In this document: positions 53,455 to 64,000 of the stretch, piece by piece
Position numbering within the stretch: the stretch's first letter is position 1
How the letters are laid out: every line of letters starts with the position of its first letter
Assembly (NCBI RefSeq): GCF_900114035.1
Contig: NZ_FORP01000001.1
Location: 620,001 to 684,000, forward strand
Source of the DNA: Amycolatopsis sacchari
Lineage (GTDB): Bacteria > Actinomycetota > Actinomycetes > Mycobacteriales > Pseudonocardiaceae
Reading direction: 5' to 3'
DNA length: 64,000 nucleotides
Notes under the pieces: generated by a model
What the model saw: the letters and a program-made list of their open reading frames with translations, nothing else
Database searches by the model: none
What the model was told of the DNA's origin: nothing
Position numbers and translations under genes: made by a program

Positions 53455-54875
53455 CCCGGCTGTCGCTGCGCACCCGGCTCCTCCTGCTCACCTCCGCCCT
53501 GCTGCTGGCCGGGCTCGGCCTCACCGGCGCGCTGGTGTCCGAAAACCTCCGCCACTACCAGCTCACCCGCCTCGACAACCAGCTCCGCGGCTTCACCGCG
53601 CTCGTCGCCCGCGCCGGCCCGCCGGTACGCGGCGACGTGTCCGCCCGCACCGACCTGATCGACCCCGCGCTCGACATGATCGGCACCCCCTACGTCGCCT
53701 ACCTCGACCCCGCGGGCACGATCACCCACGTCATCCGGCTCTCCCGCCTCGACGACACGGCCCTGCCCCCGCCCGACGCGCTGCGGGCGGTCCCTCCCGA
53801 CGGCACCGGCACCGACCTCGACTCCGCTGACGGCGCCACCCCCTGGCGCGCCACCGCCGAACGCACCTCCTGGGGCGGCACCCTGCTCGCCGCCGCCCCG
53901 CTCACCGAAGCCGACGCCACCCTCACCCAGCTGCGCACGAGCAGCCTCGTCAGCGGAGCAGCCCTGCTCGTCCTGCTCACGGCCGCCGGCTGGTTCGCAC
54001 TCGGCCACGGCCTCCGCCCCCTGCGCCGCGTCGAGCACACCGCCGCCGCCATCGCCGGCGGTGACCTCACCCGCCGCGTACCCGGGCTCGCCCCGGCCGG
54101 CACCGAGATCGGGCACCTCGCGCAGTCCCTCAACGCCATGCTCGGGCAGCTCGAAAAGGCCTTCGCCGACCGCGCGGCCTCCGAAGCCCGCATGCGCGCC
54201 TTCGTCTCCGACGTCAGCCACGAACTCCGCACCCCGCTGTTCGGGATCAAGGGCTCGGCCGAGCTGTACCGGATGGGCGAACGCACCGACGTCGACGCCG
54301 CGATGCGCCGCATCGAACGCGAAGCCACCCGGCTGACCGGCCTCACGGAGGACCTGCTGCTGCTCGCCCAGCTCGACGAAGCCCCCGAAGCACAACTCGA
54401 CCCGGCGCCGATGGACCTGCGCACCCTCGCCGGGGACGCCCGGCACGACCTGCACGCCCTCGACCCGGCCCGCTCTGTCGAACTCACCGGCCCCGGGGGC
54501 GACGGTCCACCCGGTCCCGCCCCGGTCCACGGCGACGAAGCCCGGCTGCGGCAGGTCGTCACCAACCTCGTCGGCAACGCCGTCGTCCACACCCCTCCCG
54601 GCACCCCCGTGCGCATCGGCGTCGGTACCGTCGACGGGCACGCCGTGCTGGAGATCGCCGACCACGGCCCCGGCATGACCGCCGAGCAGGCGCCCCACGT
54701 GTTCGACCGCTTCTACCGCACCGACCGCTCCCGCACCCGCTCACCCGGCGCGGGCGCCGGGCTCGGCCTCCCCATCGCGCGCTCACTGGCCCGCGCCCAC
54801 GGCGGCGACGTCGAACTGACCACCGCGCTCGGACAGGGCGCCTGCTTCCGGCTCGTCCTGCCCTCAGGCCTGTGA
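53451..54875 (+). CDS. Sensor histidine kinase
   Basis: The 474-residue kinase has helix 1 (LLLLTSALLLAGLGLTGALV), an extracytoplasmic sensor of about 130 residues, helix 2 (VSGALLVLLTAAGWFALG near 168-185), HAMP, and phosphoacceptor His257 in FVSDVSHELRTPLFG. It then has an HATPase domain with N-box LVTNLVGNAVVHTPPG, G1 IADHGPGM, F-box FDRFYRTD and G2 GAGLGLPIARSL. It phosphorylates the response regulator coded just before it. The stimulus is unknown; ABC neighbours suggest a drug or envelope signal. Confidence 0.94.
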   Translation: MTRLSLRTRLLLLTSALLLAGLGLTGALVSENLRHYQLTRLDNQLRGFTALVARAGPPVRGDVSARTDLIDPALDMIGTPYVAYLDPAGTITHVIRLSRLDDTALPPPDALRAVPPDGTGTDLDSADGATPWRATAERTSWGGTLLAAAPLTEADATLTQLRTSSLVSGAALLVLLTAAGWFALGHGLRPLRRVEHTAAAIAGGDLTRRVPGLAPAGTEIGHLAQSLNAMLGQLEKAFADRAASEARMRAFVSDVSHELRTPLFGIKGSAELYRMGERTDVDAAMRRIEREATRLTGLTEDLLLLAQLDEAPEAQLDPAPMDLRTLAGDARHDLHALDPARSVELTGPGGDGPPGPAPVHGDEARLRQVVTNLVGNAVVHTPPGTPVRIGVGTVDGHAVLEIADHGPGMTAEQAPHVFDRFYRTDRSRTRSPGAGAGLGLPIARSLARAHGGDVELTTALGQGACFRLVLPSGL

Positions 54876-55925
54876 CTGGTGGCTCGGCCGCCCCCACGGC
54901 ACCGTGCCCAGCCGCTCCCACCACCGCGACGGGCGCGGCGCCAGCGCCTCCGCCGACGTCGCCGCCTGGGTGCGCAGGCCGTCGGCGAACTCGGTGAACA
55001 CCGAAGCCGCGTCCCGCGTCGGGCGCCAGCCCAGCTCCCGCCGCGCCCGGCCGGTGTCGCCGAGCGCCGCCTGGTCCGCCAGCTCCAGCCAGCCGGGGTG
55101 CGTCGGCTGCACCCCCGCCCGCCACAACGCCCACGCCGCCCGCGTCAGCACCGGCCGCGGCACCGGCACCCGCACCGCACCCAGCAGCTCCGCGACGTCC
55201 TCCGCCGTGAGCACCGGATCCGTCGCCAGGTTCAGCCCGCCGGGCAACCCCGCCGCGAGCGCACGCCGGATCCCGTCCGCCACGTCGTCGGAGTGCACCA
55301 CCTGCAACCGCAGCTCCGACCACAGCGGCATCGGGAACCCCCGCACCGACAGGACCCCGGCGGGCAGCAACGGGCTCAGCAACCAGCGCCCGAACTGCCC
55401 GCCCGCCGCCCGCTGCAGGATCGCGCACGGCCGCACCCGCGTCACCACCACGCCGGGCCGCTCGCGCTCGAAGACGTCCAGCATCCGCTCCAGCTCCGCC
55501 TTCCCGCGGCTGTAAGCGCTTACCGAAATCCCGTCACACGGCCAGTCCTCGGCCACGCGCGTCCACCGAGGCGCCGGCGAGTACGCCGCCACCGACGACG
55601 CGCACACCACGTGCCGCACCCCGGCCCGCGCGGCCGCGTCCAGCACCCGCCGCGTCCCGGTCAGGTTCGTCGCCGTCATCGGCGGATCCCCCGTGCTCGG
55701 GTTGACCGCCCACGCCAGGTGCACCACCGCGTCCGCCCCCGCGAACACCGGCTCCAGCGGCACCTCGCCCGTCAGGTCGTGCGCCACCCAGCGCACCCCC
55801 GCGTACGGCCCCTCCGGCGGCGGCACCCGCCGCGCCAGCCCGGTCACTTCCGCGTGTTCCTGCCGCAGGAGCCGGACCAGTGCCGTTCCCACGTTGCCGG
55901 TCGCCCCGGTCACCACGATGCGCAC
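54864..55925 (-). CDS. NAD-dependent epimerase/dehydratase family protein
   Basis: From GTG 55925 the product has 353 residues: IVVTGATGNVGTALVRLL (GxxGxxG), VVHLAWAVNPSTGDPP, VCASSVAAYSP and SVSAYSRGKAELERM, the extended-SDR YxxxK. The C-terminal substrate domain has HSDDVADGIRRAL and GWRPTRDA. It acts on a nucleotide sugar or another alcohol/ketone. Its 3' end overlaps the kinase by 12 bp, and it is divergent from the CrtI-like gene with a 52-bp gap. Confidence 0.88.
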   Translation of the reverse strand: MRIVVTGATGNVGTALVRLLRQEHAEVTGLARRVPPPEGPYAGVRWVAHDLTGEVPLEPVFAGADAVVHLAWAVNPSTGDPPMTATNLTGTRRVLDAAARAGVRHVVCASSVAAYSPAPRWTRVAEDWPCDGISVSAYSRGKAELERMLDVFERERPGVVVTRVRPCAILQRAAGGQFGRWLLSPLLPAGVLSVRGFPMPLWSELRLQVVHSDDVADGIRRALAAGLPGGLNLATDPVLTAEDVAELLGAVRVPVPRPVLTRAAWALWRAGVQPTHPGWLELADQAALGDTGRARRELGWRPTRDAASVFTEFADGLRTQAATSAEALAPRPSRWWERLGTVPWGRPSHQSQA

Positions 55926-55977
55926 GCCGAACCTGGTGCCCGTTCGCGGCGCCGTCAAAACGGGTACAGGTGTCACC

Positions 55978-57576
55978 ATGGAGCAGACAGCCGAAACGGT
56001 GGACGCAGTCGTCGTCGGCGCCGGGCCCAACGGGCTCGTCGCGGCCAACATCCTCGCCGACGCGGGATGGGACGTCCTGGTGCTCGAAGCGGCCGAGACC
56101 CCCGGCGGCGCCGTCCGCACCGCCGAACTCACCGCCCCCGGCTTCCGCAACGACGTGTGCAGCGCCTTCTACCCGCTGGCCGCCGCGTCCCCGATCATCT
56201 CGGCGCTCCACCTCCAGGACTACGGCCTGCGCTGGCGGCACGCCCCCGCCGCGCTCGCGCACGTCCTGCCCGACGACCGCGTCGCGCTCGTCTCCCGCGA
56301 CCTCGACCGCACCGCCGCCTCCGTCGCGCAGTTCGCCCCCGGCGACGGCGACGCCTGGCGCGCCGAGTTCCACTCCTGGACGGCCATCCGGGACCAGCTG
56401 CTCGACGCCCTGTTCCAGCCCTTCCCGCCGGTCCGCGCCGCCGCCCGGCTCGGCAAGCGACTCGGCCTCGCCGACGGCCTGCGCTTCGCCCGCATGGTCA
56501 CGATGCCGGTCCGGGTCATGGCCGCGGAACGCTTCGCCGGCGCCGGCGCGCAACTGCTGTTGGCGGGCAACGCCCAGCACACCGACCTCGGCCCCGGCCA
56601 CGCGGGCAGCGCCGTGTTCGGCTGGCTGCTGGCGATGCTCGCCCAGGACGTCGGGTTCCCCGTGCCCGAGGGCGGGGCGGGGCGGCTGGCGATCGCGCTC
56701 ACCAACCGGCTCACCGCCGCGGGCGGCCGCGTCGCCTGCCAGCGGCCCGTCACCCGCATCCACACCGCGGGCGGTGAGGCGGTCGCGGTCTCCGACGCCT
56801 CCGGCCGGCTCGTGCGGGCCCGCCGCGCGGTGCTCGCGACCGTGCCCGCCCCCGTGCTGTACCAGGAGCTGCTCGACCCCGACGTGCTGCCGCCGCGCTT
56901 CCGCGAGGACCTGCGGCGGTTCCACTGGGACGACCCGACCGTCAAGGTCGACTGGGCGCTGTCCCAGCCGATCCCGTGGCGCAACCCCGAGGCGGGCCAG
57001 GCGGGCACCGTGCACCTCGACGCGGACATGGCCGGCCTCGCCGACTACCACCACGCCCTGGCCAACGGCCGCCTGCCCGAGGACCCGTTCCTGCTGCTGG
57101 GCCAGATGACCACGGCCGACGCGACCCGCTCGCCGTCGGGCACCGAGTCGGCCTGGGTGTACACGCACGTGCCCCGCGACCACAAGTGGGACACCGACTC
57201 GCTGCGGCACTTCGCCGACCGCCTCGAAGCGGTCGTGGAACGGCACGCGCCCGGCTTCACGGGCCGCATCCAGGCCCGCCGCATCCACGGCCCCGACGAC
57301 CTCTTCCACATCGACGGCAACCTCGTCGGCGGTGCGATCAACGCCGGCACCGCCGCGATCCACCAGCAGCTGTTCTTCCGGCCCGTGCCCGGCCTCTCCC
57401 GGCCCGACACCCCCGTGGACCGGCTGTTCCTCGCCGGTGCGTCGGCACATCCCGGTGGTGCGGTGCACGGCGGGCCCGGCGCGAACGCCGCGAAGGCCGC
57501 ACTGCGCCGCGCGGGCCGTGGGGGTGGCGCCTACCGGAAGGTGGTCCAGCGGCTCAACGCCGCGCTCTACACGTGA
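55978..57576 (+). CDS. CrtI-like FAD-dependent oxidoreductase (phytoene desaturase family)
   Basis: The 532-residue protein has the N-terminal dinucleotide motif VVVGAGPNGLVAANILADAG with LEAAETPGGAVRT, and the C-terminal family box LFLAGASAHPGGAVHGGPGANAAKAAL (quoted in part). It is a relative of carotenoid desaturases/isomerases and retinol saturase. No other carotenoid genes (crtB, crtE) are nearby, so the substrate may differ. It is convergent with a MerR/B12-type regulator, overlapping by 10 bp. Confidence 0.9.
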   Translation: MEQTAETVDAVVVGAGPNGLVAANILADAGWDVLVLEAAETPGGAVRTAELTAPGFRNDVCSAFYPLAAASPIISALHLQDYGLRWRHAPAALAHVLPDDRVALVSRDLDRTAASVAQFAPGDGDAWRAEFHSWTAIRDQLLDALFQPFPPVRAAARLGKRLGLADGLRFARMVTMPVRVMAAERFAGAGAQLLLAGNAQHTDLGPGHAGSAVFGWLLAMLAQDVGFPVPEGGAGRLAIALTNRLTAAGGRVACQRPVTRIHTAGGEAVAVSDASGRLVRARRAVLATVPAPVLYQELLDPDVLPPRFREDLRRFHWDDPTVKVDWALSQPIPWRNPEAGQAGTVHLDADMAGLADYHHALANGRLPEDPFLLLGQMTTADATRSPSGTESAWVYTHVPRDHKWDTDSLRHFADRLEAVVERHAPGFTGRIQARRIHGPDDLFHIDGNLVGGAINAGTAAIHQQLFFRPVPGLSRPDTPVDRLFLAGASAHPGGAVHGGPGANAAKAALRRAGRGGGAYRKVVQRLNAALYT

Positions 57577-58427
57577 CCGGTGAGCATCAGCAGCGCTTCC
57601 TTGAGGCTGCCGAGGAACTCGGTGCCCGCGGGACGCCGGGCGGGCCAGCCGGGCCCGGCGATCAGCCGCCGCACCCGGTGCCGCCGCAACGCCGCGACCG
57701 CCGCACTGCTGGCCGTCTCCTGCTGGTGCGACCACAGCACCACCGCCAGCGGCCGGGCGGCGGCCACGGCGTGGTCGAGGCTGCGGGGCGGGGTCGCGGC
57801 GCCGAGCATCCGCACCGGCAGCTCCCGCTCCGCCAGCGCGGCGGAAAGCGCTTCCAGCGCGAGCGAGTGGTACTCGCCCTCGGTGCAGGCGAGCAGGACC
57901 GGCCGCCGGTCCGCGCGCTCGGCCGGACGCGGAACCCGGTGCAGCGCCGCGGAAACCGCCCACGACAGCACGTGCTCGGTGTCGACGACGTCCGGGTCGT
58001 GGCGCTGGTCGCCGTCCAGCGTGACGAGCGCGGGACGGCACAGCCGTTCCCACGTCTCCACGACGCCCTGCCTGGCGACCGCCTGCTCGATCACCCGCAG
58101 GCAGCGCCCCGAGTCGAGCGCGCGGGCCGAGGTGACCAGCCGCGCGAGGTCCTCACCGGGTGTGCCGCCTTCGCGGATCGCCGCTTCCACGGACTTCGCC
58201 GCGTCGGAGGGCAGCATGCCCGCGGTGATCAGGTCCCGCATGCGGCGCAGGCGGTTGACGTCCTCCGCGCTGTAGCGCCGGTAGCGACCGGGCTGGGGGT
58301 TGTGCGGGCCGACGCCGTACCGGCGGTGCCACGTGCGCAGCGTCGATTCGGCGATCCGCAGGTGGCGGGCCACCTGTCCCGCCGTCCACACACTGCCTGG
58401 CTCGGGTTCCCGGCTCCCCCGCGTCAT
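57567..58427 (-). CDS. MerR-family regulator with B12-binding-like domain (CarH/LitR type)
   Basis: The 286-residue protein has a MerR HTH (TAGQVARHLRIAESTLRTWHRRYGVGP, residues 15-45, and RYRRYSAEDVNRLRRMRDLI). A helical bundle follows with DTEHVLSWAVSAAL, matching the EH end of the CarH Wx9EH motif. However, the Trp position reads Gln (DGDQRHDPDVVDTEH). The Rossmann-like part has EGEYHSLALEAL, where the cobalt-binding His of the ExHxxG type is kept and the Gly is Ala. Light sensing by adenosylcobalamin is possible but weakened by these changes. It is divergent from the quinone oxidoreductase. Confidence 0.87.
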   Translation of the reverse strand: MTRGSREPEPGSVWTAGQVARHLRIAESTLRTWHRRYGVGPHNPQPGRYRRYSAEDVNRLRRMRDLITAGMLPSDAAKSVEAAIREGGTPGEDLARLVTSARALDSGRCLRVIEQAVARQGVVETWERLCRPALVTLDGDQRHDPDVVDTEHVLSWAVSAALHRVPRPAERADRRPVLLACTEGEYHSLALEALSAALAERELPVRMLGAATPPRSLDHAVAAARPLAVVLWSHQQETASSAAVAALRRHRVRRLIAGPGWPARRPAGTEFLGSLKEALLMLTGHV

Positions 58428-58506
58428 CGTCCCATCGTCACACCTGCGGTTTTGTCGTGCTGATGAGCCAGTTTCGCGGCTGGGGTGATCACGCGCAAGC
58501 GGTGGC

Positions 58507-58525
58507 GGCGGAGGCTCGCTCCGCC
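58507..58525. promoter_or_regulatory. Inverted repeat near the quinone oxidoreductase promoter
   Basis: GGCGGAG (58507-58513) and CTCCGCC (58519-58525) form a perfect 7-bp stem with a 5-bp spacer. A -10-like TACATT lies at 58534-58539, ending 6 nt before ATG 58546, so the transcript may be leaderless. The repeat lies in the -20 to -39 region and could bind the divergent MerR-type regulator. Two CATCGTC copies also lie at 58425-58439 over the MerR start. Confidence 0.4.
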
Positions 58526-58545
58526 CCGGCGCCTACATTGCGATC

Positions 58546-59499
58546 ATGCGAACGGTGGTGATCAACGCGCAGGGCGGCTTCCGGCTGGAGGAGCGCCCGG
58601 ATCCGGTCGCGGGACCGGGAACGGTCGTCGTCCGGGTGCGGGCGGCGGGGCTCAACGCCGCCGATCTGCAGCAGGCCCGGGGTGACTACCCGGCGCCGCC
58701 GGGCTGGCCCGCCGACGTGCCCGGCCTGGAGGTCGCGGGCGAGGTCGAGCAGGTCGGGCCCGGCGTCACGGGAGTGGCGGCCGGGGACCGGGTGATGGCA
58801 CTGGTCGGCGGCGGCGGGCACGCGGAGCGGATCACGGTTCCCGCGGACCTCCTCCTGCCGGTTCCCGATGGCCTGTCGTGGGAGGAGGCCGCGGGTTTCC
58901 CGGAGGCGTTCAGCACCGCCTGGGACGCACTGGTCACCCAGGCCGGGGTCCGGGCGGGCGACCGGGTGCTCGTCACCGGCGCGGCCGGCGGCGTGGGCAC
59001 GGCCATGGTGCAGGTCGCCGCGGTCTCCGGGGCGCACGTCGTGGCCAGCGTGCGCCGGGCGGAACTCCACCCGCGCGTGCGGGGCCTCGCCGAGGACGGC
59101 CGGGTGGACGTCGTGACGCTCGATCAGGAAGCCGCGCACGCGCCCTACGACGTGGTCGTGGAACTGGTCGGTGGCGAGGACTGCCTGCAGCGGGTGGCTC
59201 TGCTCCGCAGCCGGGGCACGGTGCTCGTCGTCGGCGTCCAGGCCGGGACCACGGCGCCGCTGCGGATGTTCGACCTCATGCTCAAGCGTGCCCGCCTGAT
59301 CGGCACCACCATCCGCGGTCGCTCACCCGCCGAGAAAGCGGTCCTCGCCGCCAGCGTGCGGACGTCCGTGGTGCCCCTGCTGGCGCAGGGCCGCCTGCGC
59401 GTCCCCGTCGACGCGATGTTCCCACTCGGACAGTTCGCCGAGGCCTATGCCCGTCTTGGCGGTTTGGGAAAGTTCGGCAAGGTCGTTCTTGTACCGTGA
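58546..59499 (+). CDS. NADPH:quinone oxidoreductase-like MDR enzyme
   Basis: The 317-residue protein shows the zinc-less MDR pattern: RAAGLNAADLQQARGDYP, PGLEVAGEVEQVG, AFSTAWDALVTQAGV and VLVTGAAGGVGTAMVQVAA (NADP site). No Cys ligand set is present. It reduces quinones or enones with NADPH. It is divergent from the MerR/B12-like gene, a common arrangement for stress-inducible reductases, so that regulator may control it. Confidence 0.91.
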   Translation: MRTVVINAQGGFRLEERPDPVAGPGTVVVRVRAAGLNAADLQQARGDYPAPPGWPADVPGLEVAGEVEQVGPGVTGVAAGDRVMALVGGGGHAERITVPADLLLPVPDGLSWEEAAGFPEAFSTAWDALVTQAGVRAGDRVLVTGAAGGVGTAMVQVAAVSGAHVVASVRRAELHPRVRGLAEDGRVDVVTLDQEAAHAPYDVVVELVGGEDCLQRVALLRSRGTVLVVGVQAGTTAPLRMFDLMLKRARLIGTTIRGRSPAEKAVLAASVRTSVVPLLAQGRLRVPVDAMFPLGQFAEAYARLGGLGKFGKVVLVP

Positions 59500-59538
59500 G
59501 AGCCGGGTAGGCGCTTGAATCCCGGGCCGTATTCGGCG

Positions 59539-60075
59539 TTATACACCTGAAGTGCCGGTGAGCGCGAGACGCTCGACGTTGCGCAGGAGGTCCCGCACCA
59601 CCAGGCGCGCCGAGGGCTGGATCGACTGCCAGTACCAGTCGGCCCAGCGGAAGGCGATCACGTCCGTCGCGCGCACCCGGGACTCGAACGACAGCAGCGT
59701 CTGCTCCTCCCCGTACGGCAGCACCGAGAAGGCGACGGCGATGACCGCCCGCCGGGGCCGGGAGAACGTCGCGAACTCGGCCGCCGTGAGGTGCTGCCAG
59801 TCCATGAACGGGGTCCAGAACCGGCCCGCCGCGCCCAGCACGACCTCGGCGTCGCTGAGCCCGAGGCGCACCCACTTCGCCGTCGCCAGCAGCTCGTCGA
59901 ACCCCGCGATCCCGGCGCGGGGGCGGAACCCCGGCCCGGCGCCGTCCAGCACGCGCGGCGGGGTCTCGGTCGCCGGGCGCAACGCCGGCCAGACCCGTTG
60001 CGGCGGCACGGAGAGCATCCGGTGCTCCCTGGTGACGAGGTCGGACCGGGGGACGCACTGGTCGATCAAGCTCAT
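59539..60075 (-). CDS. SRPBCC-like protein of unknown function
   Basis: From ATG 60075 the protein has 178 residues: MSLIDQCVPRSDLVTREHRML, VWPALRPATETPPRVLDGAGPGFRP, FMDWQHLTAAEFATFSRPRRAVIAVAFS, LSFESRVRATDVIAFRWADWYWQSIQP. The fold resembles the START/polyketide-cyclase group that often accompanies oxidoreductases. The ligand is unknown. It starts 73 bp after the kinase stop on the same strand, separated by a small GGGACC/GGTCCC hairpin. Confidence 0.75.
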   Translation of the reverse strand: MSLIDQCVPRSDLVTREHRMLSVPPQRVWPALRPATETPPRVLDGAGPGFRPRAGIAGFDELLATAKWVRLGLSDAEVVLGAAGRFWTPFMDWQHLTAAEFATFSRPRRAVIAVAFSVLPYGEEQTLLSFESRVRATDVIAFRWADWYWQSIQPSARLVVRDLLRNVERLALTGTSGV

Positions 60076-60124
60076 CGGCACTCCCTCACGGGCCGATGAT
60101 CCCGCCGCCCGGTGCGGGGAGCTA

Positions 60125-60138
60125 GGGACCAAGGTCCC
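60125..60138. terminator. Short hairpin after the poly-HAMP kinase
   Basis: GGGACC and GGTCCC are separated by AA only, 10 nt beyond the kinase stop on the minus strand. A 2-nt loop is too tight, so the closing pair must open. It may weakly end the kinase transcript before the SRPBCC gene. There is no U-tract. Confidence 0.3.
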
Positions 60139-60148
60139 CGGACGCCGA

Positions 60149-64000
<3,852 letters not shown>

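Noticed and set aside
60125-60138. GGGACC-AA-GGTCCC as a firm terminator.
   Set aside because: The 2-nt loop is too small for a stable hairpin as written, and there is no U-tract. It is kept only as a weak feature.

Overview
This is a GC-rich, gene-dense actinobacterial chromosome segment with many GTG starts and overlapping ATGA start/stop junctions. RbpA, a split Ppm/Lnt pair beside it, an Rpf-type cell-wall hydrolase, a PHP-type DNA polymerase X and many TetR/Lrp/MerR regulators fit a Pseudonocardiaceae-type organism (Amycolatopsis-like). The order rank is fairly safe; the genus is inference. I saw no rRNA, tRNA, CRISPR array, insertion sequence or prophage. No stretch without a gene exceeds 300 bases.

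Layout. 1-1580: 5' part of a WXG100/DUF6531 (Rhs-like) polymorphic toxin, running off the left edge. 1719-4959: AraC regulator - VOC protein - short UvrA/DrrC-like ATPase operon, a likely DNA-drug resistance unit. 4996-8167: zinc-ribbon protein, GDPD, a divergent NmrA-type reductase/HxlR regulator pair, and an Rpf. 8380-13801: thymidine kinase, rbpA with a good SigR-type promoter, then the convergent amidohydrolase-lnt-ppm operon. 13900-17207: lysine 2,3-aminomutase-like radical SAM enzyme, FAD monooxygenase, and a YkgJ-like/pentapeptide fusion. 17143-21411: zinc-finger protein, DMT transporter, MGDG-synthase-like glycosyltransferase and PolX, all on the minus strand with tiny gaps. 21568-26569: FtsX-type permease with two overlapping ATPase genes, then a secreted SGNH hydrolase.

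26566-31000: split-barrel flavin protein, MazF-like toxin with RHH antitoxin, Lrp regulator, M24 peptidase, divergent TetR/aldo-keto reductase. 31032-36697: GH3 lipoprotein, CHAD protein, MFS exporter divergent from a duplicated Lrp-type regulator, unknown protein. 36987-39837: LCMT-type methyltransferase and a tetR-tetX-like pair with a very clear operator. 39859-48458: TetR, a complete branched-chain-amino-acid-type ABC importer (liv) operon, a divergent acyl-CoA ligase and an amidase. 48466-50934: thioredoxin-alcohol dehydrogenase pair, a small protein with an 18-bp tandem duplication, and an SRPBCC protein. 51043-54875: ABC exporter plus two-component system, with a shared motif upstream of each half. 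54864-60075: epimerase, CrtI-like FAD oxidoreductase, MerR/B12-type regulator, quinone oxidoreductase, SRPBCC protein. 60149-64000: poly-HAMP hybrid histidine kinase, running off the right edge.

The strongest regulatory observations are the SigR-like promoter of rbpA, the 29-bp operator at tetR-tetX, the 19-bp palindrome between liv and the acyl-CoA ligase, and the near-identical 13-mers before the ABC and response-regulator genes. The most unusual proteins are the poly-HAMP kinase with 92-residue repeats, the aminomutase-flavoenzyme pair, and the YkgJ/pentapeptide fusion. All functional calls come from reading the sequence and remembered family features; no search was run.
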